Shown here piece by piece: positions 15,800-24,764 of a DNA stretch of 57,239 bases. The notes below the pieces were generated by a model, which did no database searches, was not told the origin of the DNA, and was given only the letters and a program-made list of their open reading frames with translations. Location: assembly GCA_011525385.1 (NCBI GenBank), contig WTGF01000068.1, forward strand, positions 1 to 57,239. The letters run 5' to 3'. The first letter of the stretch is position 1. Each line of letters starts with the position of its first letter. This DNA is from Chloroflexota bacterium (GTDB lineage: Bacteria; Chloroflexota; Anaerolineae; Aggregatilineales; Phototrophicaceae). A program made the position numbers and the translations under genes.

Positions 15800-18700
15800 C
15801 TACTCTCCCATATACTCAAGCGCGCCGACATCGCAACCGTCGCCTTGCGGGCGCGGGTTGCCGAGTTGGTCGGTGGGCGGGCAATAACGCGGATCGGCAG
15901 CGTCAATGGCTGGGCTTTCGTCACGGAAAGAATAATAGGGTGGCGTCAAGAGATGCCGATCCACCCGAAGCCAATCCCAGTGTATTCCATCGCAAGACTT
16001 ATAATCGGCAATGCTGCCTGTACTGTCTTTCAAGATGTCGAGCGGTTCAAAGTGGCAACTGGAGTTATTGCTCTCCAGGAAGGTGTTGAAGAGCTTGATT
16101 TCGGATCTGTCTGGTTTGCCCGACGCATAGAGACCAGAACCACTATCGGCGCTATTGGCGACAAACGAAACATGGGTGAGCGTGAGATCGCTGTCCCGGC
16201 TATAGATGCCGCCGCCGCGACTATCGGTCTCCCAGCTACCTTGCCAGTCGTCGTTGCCAGCCACGGTGCTATTGAGCATGTCTAATGTTGAAAAGCCATC
16301 GATCATGATGCCCCCGCCCAGCGCATCGGTCGAATTGTTCACAATGGCACTTCCCCGAATGGACAGCGAAGATTCGGCTTCAGCCGCGATGGCGCCGCCG
16401 CTGTAGCCGGAACGGTTGTTTGTGAAAGCGCTGTTTTTGATGTTCAGCGTCGAGGCATGGCTGTAGATGGCGCCGCCGGCCTTCGGCGTGTGATTGTCGT
16501 CGAACTGGCTGTTCTCCATATCCAAGGCTGAAGATTGGTCCAGGTAGATCGCGCCGCCATTGGCATCCCAGTCGACAGCGCCGTTGAGACAGAATCTGGA
16601 CTCGCTGATAGAAAGCACGGATGCTTTTTCGGCATATATGGCGCCGCCGCCGTAAGTGGCCTGGTGCCCACAGAGGCGACTCTCGGTTATGCTAAGCTCA
16701 CCTCCGCCGCGGACGAGGATAGCGCCGCCCCGCAAAGCATTTCCGTTGATTAATGCCAGGTCATGGATGCTCAGCGCGCCGCCCTCTACGCGGAAAATGC
16801 GTTGGCGATTGACGCCGTTAATGCTGTGACCCCGGCCATCAATTGTAATCACGGAGGTGATGGCCGGCAGTGGGCTGGAGAGCGTGATGTCCCGATCAAG
16901 GATGATGGTGTCCGCGTCATCGCCCGCCGGGCAGCCGCTAACAGCTTGGTCGGTATTGGCGGCGCGGATTTGATCGGCGAGCGAACAGGCCTCATTGGAA
17001 CCGTGTGACGGTAGCGCGACATTTTCTCGATATTCGACCGCGCCAAGATCACATGAGCCGTCTTGCAGGCGCAGATTGCCGAGTTGATCGAGAGGCGGGC
17101 AATCATCGGGATCTGCCGCATTGATGGCGGGGCTGTCTTCCAAAGGCGGATGATGGAGGTTTTCGCCGCTCAGATCATCGAGCTTGGGATCACTCTTGAT
17201 CACGTCCAGACACTCGTCCTCCTCGATGATATTGGTCGATGTGGCCCATAATATGTAGCAATCCCCGACGCTGATACTGCCCGTCACGATGCTGTTGCGG
17301 ATGTAGACGTTGGCGCCCGAACTTAGCGCGGCGCCCCGCCTTGCGTTGTTCTGCGTCAAAGTGACGTGCTGTAGCAAGTGATGGCTTTTCGGTCCGCCAA
17401 GTGACAGACCTGCGCCTACTTCAGCCCAGTTGTCGCTAATCGTCGTGTTGATAATATCCACGTCGGCAAACAAGCTTGCGATCGCGCCTCCTTCAAAACC
17501 GGCACGATTTTCGACGATGGAACTGCGTTCAATGGTCACTTCAGTATCAGATCCGTAAATCTCAATCGCGCCTCCGCTTTCTTCCGCGCGGTTGCCCCGA
17601 AAGACGCTGTCGCCGATGACCAAGATTGAGCCGCTCCACACCGATATCGCGCCTCCTGCCACGGCGGCGTTGCCGGAAAACTCACTGTTGGAAACCTTCA
17701 GTTCGCCACCGTTTTGCACATGAATCGCGCCGCCGATCCAGGCATCGCCGTCCCGAAACATAAGATTGTTTACCGCGAGTTTGCCGCCGCGGTTGATATA
17801 AAAGATTTGGAAGGCGTTAGCGCCGCTGATGCTGTGGCCTTGCCCTTCAATTGTGATGACAGAGGTAATATGTGGTAGCGCTTCGCTGAGCACAATGTCT
17901 TCTTTCAGTACGATGGTATCGGCGCCCTCACCGGCCGGGCAAGCGCCATAGGCTGCATCGCGATTGGCTGCGACGATCTGGTCAAAGAGCGTGCAGACCG
18001 TGGGCGCGGGCGTCGGCTGAGGTTCAAAGGCGGTTTCAATGGCGCCGATATCGCAGCCGCCGGCTTGTGAGCGGGGTCTGCCAAGCTGGTCTGCGGGGGG
18101 GCAGTGCGCTGGATCGGCGTTTCCAAGCGCCGGGCTGTTCGGATAGAGCGGGTGATGAGGGCGCAAACCCGTTAACGACCTTAAATGTGGATCGCCAATG
18201 ACATCGGCTTTGCATGAGCCATCTTGAATAAGAGTACCGACACTGACTACGAGCGATTCACCTTCGTCCAAGCTGCAGTCGTCTCCAGTATTGTCAGCCA
18301 GGATGCTGTTGAGCAAATTGAGCCTGGACGAATCTCCGTAGCTAGACATGTGTATCCCGCCGCCCCAATTGGCGTAATTGTCTGTGAGCGTCACATGCGT
18401 GAGTGTGACAGCGCTATTTGAAGATTTAATGCCGCCGCCAACACTGCTGAATTCAATACTGAGACCCTTAGCGCGGTTGCCGCTGATGGTACTATTGCTG
18501 ACAGAAAGCGTTGAATCCGCGACAGCAATAGCGCCACCCAAGGAACCGACCGCGTTTCTGACAAGGGCGCTATCTGTGATTGTAAGCGATGTCCCGTTGT
18601 ATCCCGCTATAGCGCCACCTGCCCGACGAGATCTGTTCCCGCTGAATACGCTATCCAGGATGGTCACGTTCGACCCGTCACTATAGATGGCGCCAGCTTC

Positions 18701-20545
18701 GTCTGTATTGGAATTGTCCAGGAATTTACTGCTATGGACTTCGAGCGTCGACATTCCTGCAAGGTAAATGCCGCCGCCGCGCCCGGTGTGATCACTTGTT
18801 TCGTTTTTGCAGATGGTTGTGTTGGTGATGGACAGGAAGGAAGCTCCATCAACATAAATGCCGCCGCCATCTTCGTCGGCAATGTTGCGACAGATCGAGC
18901 TTTCGTTGATGGTCAGGCTGCCGCCACCCCTGACGTGAATGGCGCCCCCATTGACCGCGTTGCCAGACCCAAGGATCAAGTTGTTGATGGTCAATTCGCC
19001 GCCGTCGACAAGAAAGATGCGATGCTTGTGCTGCCCGCTGATACTGTTGCCGGTTCCCTCGATTGTGATTTCGGAAGTGATCGCCGGTAATTCATTTTCC
19101 AATCTCAAGACTCTGTAGTCTTCCGGGCTGATAAAACCGGACAGCATGATCGTATCGTGGCCGTCCCCGGCCGGGCAGGCGCCGACGGGTTGATCGGTAT
19201 TGGCGGCGCGTATGGCGCCGGCGAGCGTACACAGGGCTGGTGGCGGCGTCGGCTCTGCCGCGATTCCGGTTTGGGATTCGATCGCGCCGATGTCACAGCC
19301 TCCGTCCGCTGTGTCAGGACGTTCGTTTCCCGTTTGATCCTTATCAGGGCAATGGTCAGGATCGGCACTGTTGATGGCGGGGCTGCCGTCCGCGAGCGGG
19401 TGAAAGGCGGGGTCGCCGGTCGAAGGAAGCAACAGGGGATCGCCAGCGTGCGCTGGTAAACAGGTGCCGTCTTCGATCAGATTGCTGATGTTCTGGTCGA
19501 GGATGGCGCGACAATCCACGGGCTGATTGCCCGCTATGATGCTGTTGATCAGCTTGATCGACCCTTCGCGCCGGTAAATACCGCCGGCGCTCTCGCCTGT
19601 GTTGTAAGCGAGCGTGACGTGTTGCAGGGTGACATGGGAATCGCCGCTGACATAAAGCCCGCCGCCGCGGCCGTCGTTCTGGTTGCCGCTGATGGTGCTA
19701 TTGGTGATTTCCACGAAACGGGCATTGTAAAGGGAAACCCCACTGCCTTCAAAATTGCCAGTGATGCTGCTGTTGTCAATAAAGGCGCTGCCGCCCCTGA
19801 TTGATACTCCACCGTCTTCGTTGTCGCTGACCGTGCTATTGTCCAAGTTCAAGTGACCCTCGCCCATCTCAATAGCGGCTCGGTTCAATGTGTCGCGGCG
19901 ATTGCCGCTGATCGTGCTGTCTTTGATTGTCAGTGTCCTGCCCCCGTTGACGGCGGGTCCCAAATTGGAACTGATGGTACTGTGTTCAACTGTGGTCTCG
20001 CCGGAGGACGAGATGACGCCGTGCCAGCCACTGCGGTTGTCCAAGAGCATGCTTCGTCTGACCGTGAGATTGCCTTGGCTCTTGAGGACTGCGGCGCTTT
20101 GATTGGCATGATTGTCCCGGATTAGGCTGTCCTGGATGATCAGATGGCCACGGTTAATGACTGACGAATAATAACCGCCATAGCCGTCGCTCAGCACGAT
20201 ATTGTTCAGCCAGAGCGTGGCGCCTTCTTTCACGGCAAAGTGCTGATATCGATCCGCAGCGCTGAGGGTGTGGCCATTACCATTGATGGCGACCATAGAC
20301 GAGATATCGGGAAGCTTGTCTGCCAAGGTGATATCTTGTGAGAGCAGAATCCGGTCGATGCCGTCCCCAGCCGGGCAGCCGCCAATAGAGTTGTCCCAAT
20401 TGGCGGATCTGATCGCATCGCGCAAGCTACAGTTCTCGTCGACCTGGATGTCGAGCGCATTCACGACAGCCAGTGGCAAATGAAGAATCACTATCGCCAG
20501 AATGATCATATAACGCAGAGTGCCGATATGTTCGCAGCCAGACAT
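15800..20545 (-). CDS. Giant secreted parallel beta-helix protein with four CSLREA modules
   Basis: A 1581-residue predicted secreted protein. A signal peptide (IILAIVILHLPLAVVNA) occupies about residues 12-29. Four modules follow, starting near residues 39, 438, 850 and 1185. Each begins with a C(S/T)L...I.AAN...CPAG(D/E) segment (the CSLREA domain), continues with right-handed beta-helix coils rich in ITNSTISGN-like turns, and ends in a CPP.DQLGN.R....GCD(I/V)GA(I/L)E block (choice-of-anchor Q-type domain). Such proteins are thought to act at the cell surface as adhesins or polysaccharide binders; no catalytic residues are recognisable. The ATG at 20545 has AAAGG upstream; a longer frame from 20659 adds 38 non-signal residues. 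It converges with the aldehyde dehydrogenase with only 22 nt between stops. Confidence 0.88.
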   Translation of the reverse strand: MSGCEHIGTLRYMIILAIVILHLPLAVVNALDIQVDENCSLRDAIRSANWDNSIGGCPAGDGIDRILLSQDITLADKLPDISSMVAINGNGHTLSAADRYQHFAVKEGATLWLNNIVLSDGYGGYYSSVINRGHLIIQDSLIRDNHANQSAAVLKSQGNLTVRRSMLLDNRSGWHGVISSSGETTVEHSTISSNLGPAVNGGRTLTIKDSTISGNRRDTLNRAAIEMGEGHLNLDNSTVSDNEDGGVSIRGGSAFIDNSSITGNFEGSGVSLYNARFVEITNSTISGNQNDGRGGGLYVSGDSHVTLQHVTLAYNTGESAGGIYRREGSIKLINSIIAGNQPVDCRAILDQNISNLIEDGTCLPAHAGDPLLLPSTGDPAFHPLADGSPAINSADPDHCPDKDQTGNERPDTADGGCDIGAIESQTGIAAEPTPPPALCTLAGAIRAANTDQPVGACPAGDGHDTIMLSGFISPEDYRVLRLENELPAITSEITIEGTGNSISGQHKHRIFLVDGGELTINNLILGSGNAVNGGAIHVRGGGSLTINESSICRNIADEDGGGIYVDGASFLSITNTTICKNETSDHTGRGGGIYLAGMSTLEVHSSKFLDNSNTDEAGAIYSDGSNVTILDSVFSGNRSRRAGGAIAGYNGTSLTITDSALVRNAVGSLGGAIAVADSTLSVSNSTISGNRAKGLSIEFSSVGGGIKSSNSAVTLTHVTLTDNYANWGGGIHMSSYGDSSRLNLLNSILADNTGDDCSLDEGESLVVSVGTLIQDGSCKADVIGDPHLRSLTGLRPHHPLYPNSPALGNADPAHCPPADQLGRPRSQAGGCDIGAIETAFEPQPTPAPTVCTLFDQIVAANRDAAYGACPAGEGADTIVLKEDIVLSEALPHITSVITIEGQGHSISGANAFQIFYINRGGKLAVNNLMFRDGDAWIGGAIHVQNGGELKVSNSEFSGNAAVAGGAISVWSGSILVIGDSVFRGNRAEESGGAIEIYGSDTEVTIERSSIVENRAGFEGGAIASLFADVDIINTTISDNWAEVGAGLSLGGPKSHHLLQHVTLTQNNARRGAALSSGANVYIRNSIVTGSISVGDCYILWATSTNIIEEDECLDVIKSDPKLDDLSGENLHHPPLEDSPAINAADPDDCPPLDQLGNLRLQDGSCDLGAVEYRENVALPSHGSNEACSLADQIRAANTDQAVSGCPAGDDADTIILDRDITLSSPLPAITSVITIDGRGHSINGVNRQRIFRVEGGALSIHDLALINGNALRGGAILVRGGGELSITESRLCGHQATYGGGAIYAEKASVLSISESRFCLNGAVDWDANGGAIYLDQSSALDMENSQFDDNHTPKAGGAIYSHASTLNIKNSAFTNNRSGYSGGAIAAEAESSLSIRGSAIVNNSTDALGGGIMIDGFSTLDMLNSTVAGNDDWQGSWETDSRGGGIYSRDSDLTLTHVSFVANSADSGSGLYASGKPDRSEIKLFNTFLESNNSSCHFEPLDILKDSTGSIADYKSCDGIHWDWLRVDRHLLTPPYYSFRDESPAIDAADPRYCPPTDQLGNPRPQGDGCDVGALEYMGE

Positions 20546-20675
20546 AAGATCGCCTTTCCGTGCTTGCCCGTCGCGCTTGTTCACCTGCAAAGTAAGACGG
20601 TTCGCGATCGCTGACAAGCGAATTTCCGCCTTACGGTGGTGAATCGTAGGTTGAACCAAGCGCGATTAAGTCTAA

Positions 20676-20704
20676 TTGCGTCTGGACAGAGCTTTAGCTA
20701 TACT
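20676..20704 (+). promoter_or_regulatory. Predicted promoter of the nitrilase-family gene
   Basis: TTGCGT (20676-20681), a 17-nt spacer and TATACT (20699-20704), 26 nt upstream of the ATG at 20731. Confidence 0.55.
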
Positions 20705-20730
20705 CGGGCGCAAACAAATGGGTGATTGCC

Positions 20731-21519
20731 ATGACGCGAATTTCCGTAAGTCTGGGACAGATGAACATCGAGCTTGGTCAGGTCGAGGCGAATTTCGAAA
20801 AGGCTGAGAGCTTGATCGCGAAGGCTGCAAATCTCAGGTCTGATCTCGTCATCCTGCCCGAGCTTTGGACCACCGGATACGACCTGGAAAACGCGATGAC
20901 TTACGCTGACGAGTTGCATGCTGGCAGCTTCGCGCGCCTGTCCGCGCTGGCGGAGGAGTACCGCATCGCCATCTATGGCTCGGTGCTGGAGCGGGCTAAT
21001 GGAGCGGCGATGAATTGCGCGTCGCTACACGCGGCGGATGGACGACTTTCTGGCGCCTATCGCAAGATACATCTCTTCCGCCTGTTTGACGAGCACCTGT
21101 GGCTGGGCGAGGGCGAGAGCCCGTCCGCGCTGGATTTGCCTTGGGGCGTGACGGGACTTTCGATCTGCTACGACCTTCGTTTCCCGGAGTTGTTCCGACG
21201 CTACGCCGTGAAGGATCAAGCCAAGCTGATCCTCCTATGCGCCGAATGGCCCCTGGCCCGCGTTGAGCATTGGCGCGCGCTGCTTAAAGCGCGGGCGATC
21301 GAGAATCAGTTGTTTGTCGCCGCGACAAACGCCTGTGGCGAGACCGGCGGAACAGCCTTCGGCGGACACTCGATGGTTATCGATCCCTGGGGTCAGGTGC
21401 TCATTGAAGGCGGCGAAGATGAGCAACTCTTGACAGCGGAAATCGATCTGGATGAGGTTGATCGCGTCCGGCAATCCATTCCCGTGTTTGAAGACCGGCG
21501 GCCCGATGCCTATCTATAA
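20731..21519 (+). CDS. Carbon-nitrogen hydrolase (omega-amidase-like nitrilase superfamily)
   Basis: A 262-residue nitrilase-superfamily amidase. The catalytic triad is E44 (LPELWTTGYD), K112 (GAYRKIHLF) and C146 (GLSICYDLRFPEL). The GLSICYDLRFPE block and the length resemble omega-amidase/YafV-type enzymes, which deaminate alpha-keto acid amides such as alpha-ketoglutaramate in metabolite repair; other small amides are possible. Cytosolic. I prefer the ATG at 20731, with GGGTGA about 7 nt upstream; a GTG at 20722 is an alternative. The gene has its own promoter and is divergent from the giant beta-helix gene. Confidence 0.88.
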   Translation: MTRISVSLGQMNIELGQVEANFEKAESLIAKAANLRSDLVILPELWTTGYDLENAMTYADELHAGSFARLSALAEEYRIAIYGSVLERANGAAMNCASLHAADGRLSGAYRKIHLFRLFDEHLWLGEGESPSALDLPWGVTGLSICYDLRFPELFRRYAVKDQAKLILLCAEWPLARVEHWRALLKARAIENQLFVAATNACGETGGTAFGGHSMVIDPWGQVLIEGGEDEQLLTAEIDLDEVDRVRQSIPVFEDRRPDAYL

Positions 21520-21536
21520 GCGCGGGCGCTCTTTTT
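21519..21536 (+). terminator. Possible terminator after the nitrilase-family gene
   Basis: A short stem AGCG/CGCT with a CGGG loop overlaps the stop codon and is followed by CTTTTTG. The stem is only 4 bp, so the call is weak. Confidence 0.4.
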
Positions 21537-22101
21537 GTCTAGCCCTCGACCTCCAATTGTTGTCATTCCAGAGCGTATGCCGGAGCGGGATCCTGTGCCC
21601 GCCACGGCTGGAGTACTTGGAAAAATGCGGCTTTCGTGGTAAGCTAAGGGAGTGAACAATTATCGAACAGAATCTTTCTATCTAATTTCCCTCGATACCC
21701 ACTGCATTCCTCGGCATGTGACCACAAAACTTGAAAAGAAAATGAACGCTCGCCGATCTTGGCCGGCGCTTTTCCTCGTCGTCATCACAACTTTTGCGCT
21801 GCGTGTTGAGGGTTCGCTTTGTGCAATGTGTATCAAAATCAGGATGATGTTCGAGAACAAAGCAGGCGGGCGCTACGAGAACCAAGGCGCATTCGCAGAA
21901 GAAAGTAGCCGCTCGGCGGCAGCGAAAAGGTCTGTCCCGCTCACGCAAAACCGTAAACCGTCTCGTCGCATGAGCGAAGCGGTTTATGTAAACAGGAGAC
22001 AAGTTATTGGAGGACGGCGGTACGGTTAGCGAGTAATCGGACCGCGCTACATGAACATGCCTGACGGATTACAACAAGGAAAACATTAGGGGAGAACGCT
22101 T
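21520..22101. other. 582-nt gap ahead of the CarD gene
   Basis: The gap contains copy B of the dispersed hairpin element (21908-21992) and the leader of the CarD gene. A 125-codon reading frame (21652-22029) runs through it, but its C-terminal part is only a translation of the repeat and it has no recognised domain or clear ribosome site. Confidence 0.6.
21908..21992 (+). repeat. Dispersed two-hairpin element, copy B
   Basis: Blocks GCCGCTCGGCGGCAG, CTGTCCCGCTCACGCAAAA and a second hairpin TAAACCG (21954-21960) / CGGTTTA (21980-21986) enclosing CGCATGAGCGA. Pairing of hairpin 1 is kept through a G-U pair (GGCAG/CTGTC). It lies about 110 nt upstream of the CarD gene, on the same strand. Confidence 0.7.
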
Positions 22102-22629
22102 ATGTATTCAAATGGTGACCAGATTATCCATCCCCGTTACGGCGCAGGTACGGTTATTGGCAAGAAGAAACTGACGCTGCAAGGAAAAACGCGCGCCTAC
22201 CACATCGTTGAGTTGGTCGGCGAGCGAGGCGAAGTGATGATCCCGGTCGACGTGGCGACCGACATGAATATACGCCCGGCAATCGAGGACCTGACCATAA
22301 TCGAAGAGGTCTTCGCCGAGCCGCCCTGTGAATTGTCCGACGATTATCGCGCGCGCCAGGCGAAAATCCAGAAGCAAATACAAACCCGCGAACCGATGGC
22401 TATGGCGCAAGCCCTGCGCGATCTGTTTTGGCGCGAACAAAGCGACAAGTTAACGGCGGTCGAGACGAAGCTGAAAAGCCGCCTGATGAAAATGATCAGC
22501 CATGAAATCGCTGTCATTTGCCCCGATCTGACCGTCGAGAAGGCCACCAATCAACTGACGCAGATGTTGGTCAAGATGGTGCAAGATGGCATGCCACCGC
22601 CAGAGGACGCGGCGGCAGCGCCATCGTAG
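22102..22629 (+). CDS. CarD/CdnL-family RNA polymerase-binding regulator
   Basis: A 175-residue CarD-type protein. Residues 1-60 form the Tudor-like RNA-polymerase interaction domain (GDQIIHPRYGAGTVIG, then VMIPVD), and residues 75-165 the helical DNA-contacting domain (typical LRDLFWRE in the middle). CarD proteins bind the RNA polymerase beta subunit and stabilise open promoter complexes, so this is likely a global transcription factor affecting rRNA and housekeeping promoters. ATG 22102 has AGGGGAG 8 nt upstream. It converges with the next gene (36 nt between stops). The long leader carries a dispersed hairpin element, which could influence its expression; this is speculative. Confidence 0.88.
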   Translation: MYSNGDQIIHPRYGAGTVIGKKKLTLQGKTRAYHIVELVGERGEVMIPVDVATDMNIRPAIEDLTIIEEVFAEPPCELSDDYRARQAKIQKQIQTREPMAMAQALRDLFWREQSDKLTAVETKLKSRLMKMISHEIAVICPDLTVEKATNQLTQMLVKMVQDGMPPPEDAAAAPS

Positions 22630-22665
22630 AAGCGCGGGGCGAGTCCCTTCAGTCCATTCGTCGTC

Positions 22666-23505
22666 TTATAGCAGTTTGAAAAACTGCAATTGAAAGCTGC
22701 CGATGCCGCCGTCGAAGTCGATAATGATCTTTTTGTCGGCTCCCTTGAAGTTGGCGGTCTCCCAAATGCCGTCTACACCTATCACATGCCCCGTATCCTT
22801 GACCTGCTCAAAGGACTCCGGCAGGTCGACTTTGCCCAGCCCCGCGGTCGCGTTGAGTTGAACCGCCGCCTCTGGCGACAGCGTGACGATGACTTCGCCA
22901 ACGCCGCCGTCAATATCGAGCTTGCCGCAAGCTCCGTCGGGAATGGTGATATCGGTCTTGCCGACGCCGCCGCTGACCTTGGCGGCAATCGGCGTATCTT
23001 GCGTCGGCAAGGTCAGGGCGATCTTTCCGATCCCGGTTTCCAGACGGATGTCATCGACCAGGAGATGGCTTAGGTCGATATCGGTTTCGCCGACGCCGCC
23101 TTTCATGCTCAATTGGTAGGGGATGTCTGGGGCGAGCGCGATATCCCAATGCAGGTCCTTGTTATTGCCGATGATGCGACCGATTCCCTTGGGAAATTGA
23201 CCTTTTTGTCGCAACTTGATAGAACGCTTCGCCGCGCCTGTGACCTCGAATTCATATTCACCGACATAGTTTATTTCCGCCTCGAACAGATTGTCGCTGC
23301 CAGGGGCCAGCGCGTTCAGGCTGGCTCTGCCCACCGAAAAATCTATTTCGACGCTTGCGGATTCGGCGTCATTTAGCGGCGTGATCAAGTTGGCGGTCTC
23401 TACCTCAACATCGTCGCTGATCATGTCCGAAAAGAACTGGCTGACACGGTCGCCCATGCTCTCAAAATCAAATGACCACTCGACCTTGCGTTTTTCCTTG
23501 CTCAT
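22666..23505 (-). CDS. Toastrack-like beta-repeat protein (DUF4097/LiaF-like)
   Basis: A 279-residue cytosolic-looking protein with an N-terminal charged segment (residues 1-35, with FDFESMGDRVSQFFSDM) followed by a beta-rich body. From about residue 130 it repeats G-G-V-G-x-x-D-I/V turns (GGVGETDIDLS, GGVGKTDITIP, GGVGEVIVTLS, GLGKVDLPE, GGIGSFQLQ), the signature of the single-stranded beta-helix toastrack fold in DUF4097 and LiaF-type proteins. The role in bacteria is poorly known; relatives sense envelope stress or form scaffolds. No signal peptide or membrane helix is visible. AGGAGCG precedes the ATG at 23505. Confidence 0.7.
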   Translation of the reverse strand: MSKEKRKVEWSFDFESMGDRVSQFFSDMISDDVEVETANLITPLNDAESASVEIDFSVGRASLNALAPGSDNLFEAEINYVGEYEFEVTGAAKRSIKLRQKGQFPKGIGRIIGNNKDLHWDIALAPDIPYQLSMKGGVGETDIDLSHLLVDDIRLETGIGKIALTLPTQDTPIAAKVSGGVGKTDITIPDGACGKLDIDGGVGEVIVTLSPEAAVQLNATAGLGKVDLPESFEQVKDTGHVIGVDGIWETANFKGADKKIIIDFDGGIGSFQLQFFKLL

Positions 23506-23663
23506 TGCAATTCGCTCCTGTTGGCACTCGTCTATGTGCTATACGCACGTGAAAACCGAAGGTTTGCAAGAATCGCGTAAACATTTCAGAAGCGGGCAAG
23601 CGCGGGAGTTCACGGGACGTCGTCGCCGACCCGCCGGCGCGATTTTGGCCATCAGCTTCAGAC

Positions 23664-23693
23664 TTGTCGCCATAAATGTATAGAGGCTATACT
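23664..23693 (+). promoter_or_regulatory. Predicted promoter of the small membrane protein gene
   Basis: TTGTCG (23664-23669), 18-nt spacer, TATACT (23688-23693), 35 nt before the ATG at 23728. Confidence 0.45.
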
Positions 23694-23727
23694 TAGGTCA
23701 GGTATCCGGCGTGAGGACTTGTATCAG

Positions 23728-24003
23728 ATGGAAAACATTCCCGGCGTCAAATGGGTTATGCGCCATCCTCGGTTTTCGGCATGGGTGGTCTTGGCGGTTG
23801 GCATGGTCGCCTTGCTGGTATACGAAGCGCGTAACGTGGGCTTGGAAACTTCGCAGTGGATCGCGCTGATCGTCGCCACAGTGCTGGTTGCCGGCGCATG
23901 TATCTGGATCATCAGTTGGGAAGATCAAGATGATCCGGAAGACGTTGCCGAAGTCAGCGCCGCCGAGAGAGAAGCGGCGCAAGAAGCTGAAGGCAGCGCC
24001 TAA
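23728..24003 (+). CDS. Small two-helix membrane protein, unknown function
   Basis: A 91-residue protein with two hydrophobic helices (about residues 17-34 and 42-63, WVVLAVGMVALLVYEA and WIALIVATVLVAGACIWII) joined by a short loop, then an acidic tail ending in EDQDDPEDVAEV and Ala/Glu-rich residues. I recognise no family. The ATG at 23728 is preceded by GTGAGGA at somewhat long spacing; a TTG at 23719 would be too close to that site. It precedes the acetyltransferase gene by 126 nt on the same strand. Confidence 0.6.
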   Translation: MENIPGVKWVMRHPRFSAWVVLAVGMVALLVYEARNVGLETSQWIALIVATVLVAGACIWIISWEDQDDPEDVAEVSAAEREAAQEAEGSA

Positions 24004-24129
24004 AGGCAAAGCCCCTGCGGCATTCCTTCTTCTGCGGAAGAGGCAGGGCGGAATCCCAGTTGCTAGACGACCAAACGCAACAGACTCCACGGGCGCGAAC
24101 CCTGGCGCCCAGCCGCGTTGATTGCCAAA

Positions 24130-24654
24130 ATGACACCAGAACCAGCTTTTCTCGAACGGCCATCCCCCGCGTACAAGGATAGCTATATTGATGCTGTTTA
24201 TGAATACATCGCGGAAAACCAGGAGCCGACCTGGCATCCTGAGATCCTTCGAGAGCGCTTCGGCGAGTTTCTGCTGGCGCTGCGCCAGGCGGAAAGCGAG
24301 CCACTGGCGGGCATGGCGCCGGCGACGCAGTATTGGCTGGTCGCGAACAATGCGGGTTATTTGGGCGAGGTGTCTTTACGTCATCATCTGAACGAGAGCC
24401 TGCAACTGTTTGGCGGGCATCTCGGTTACAAGATACGTCCTTCTCAACGTCGAAAGGGATATGGCTCGCTGCTGTGCAAACTGGCGATCGGGAAGGCTCG
24501 CCAACGCGGCATCGCTGATATACTGATCACCTGCGATGATGACAACACAGGCTCTTGGAAAATTATCGAAGCCAATGGCGGGGTCCTCGTTGACAGGGTC
24601 GACAATAAGCGCGGCGTGCTCACGCGGCGCTATTGGGTGTATCGGGAGAAATGA
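24130..24654 (+). CDS. GNAT-family N-acetyltransferase
   Basis: A 174-residue GCN5-related acetyltransferase. The acetyl-CoA loop is visible as GYKIRPSQRRKGYGSLLCKLAI (R-x-x-G-x-G/A), preceded by a beta-strand VANNAGYLGEVSLRHHLN and followed by ILITCDDDNTGSWKIIEANGGV, all standard positions. The sequence resembles GNAT proteins that act on amino acids or small amines; substrate unknown. The ATG at 24130 lacks a clear ribosome site; an in-frame TTG sits 12 nt upstream. The codon use resembles the neighbours. Confidence 0.82.
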   Translation: MTPEPAFLERPSPAYKDSYIDAVYEYIAENQEPTWHPEILRERFGEFLLALRQAESEPLAGMAPATQYWLVANNAGYLGEVSLRHHLNESLQLFGGHLGYKIRPSQRRKGYGSLLCKLAIGKARQRGIADILITCDDDNTGSWKIIEANGGVLVDRVDNKRGVLTRRYWVYREK

Positions 24655-24764
24655 CGGGTTTAATACTAGGGAAGCACTAGTGGCGAGAATTTTTTAAGAA
24701 ACGAGAGCAACATAGGTATTGAATAATTGAAAAAACGCTCAACTGACTAAAGAAAGATGTTTTA

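Noticed and set aside
21908..21992. Hairpin element as a c-di-GMP (GEMM) or other known riboswitch
   Set aside because: CACGCAAAA and GTAAACC words recall GEMM, but the second half of the GEMM core (GGACGCAAAGCC and tetraloop receptor) is not present, and copies point both toward and away from genes.
21652..22029. 125-codon frame ahead of the CarD gene
   Set aside because: It is largely translation of the dispersed hairpin element, has no domain, and its ribosome site is unconvincing.
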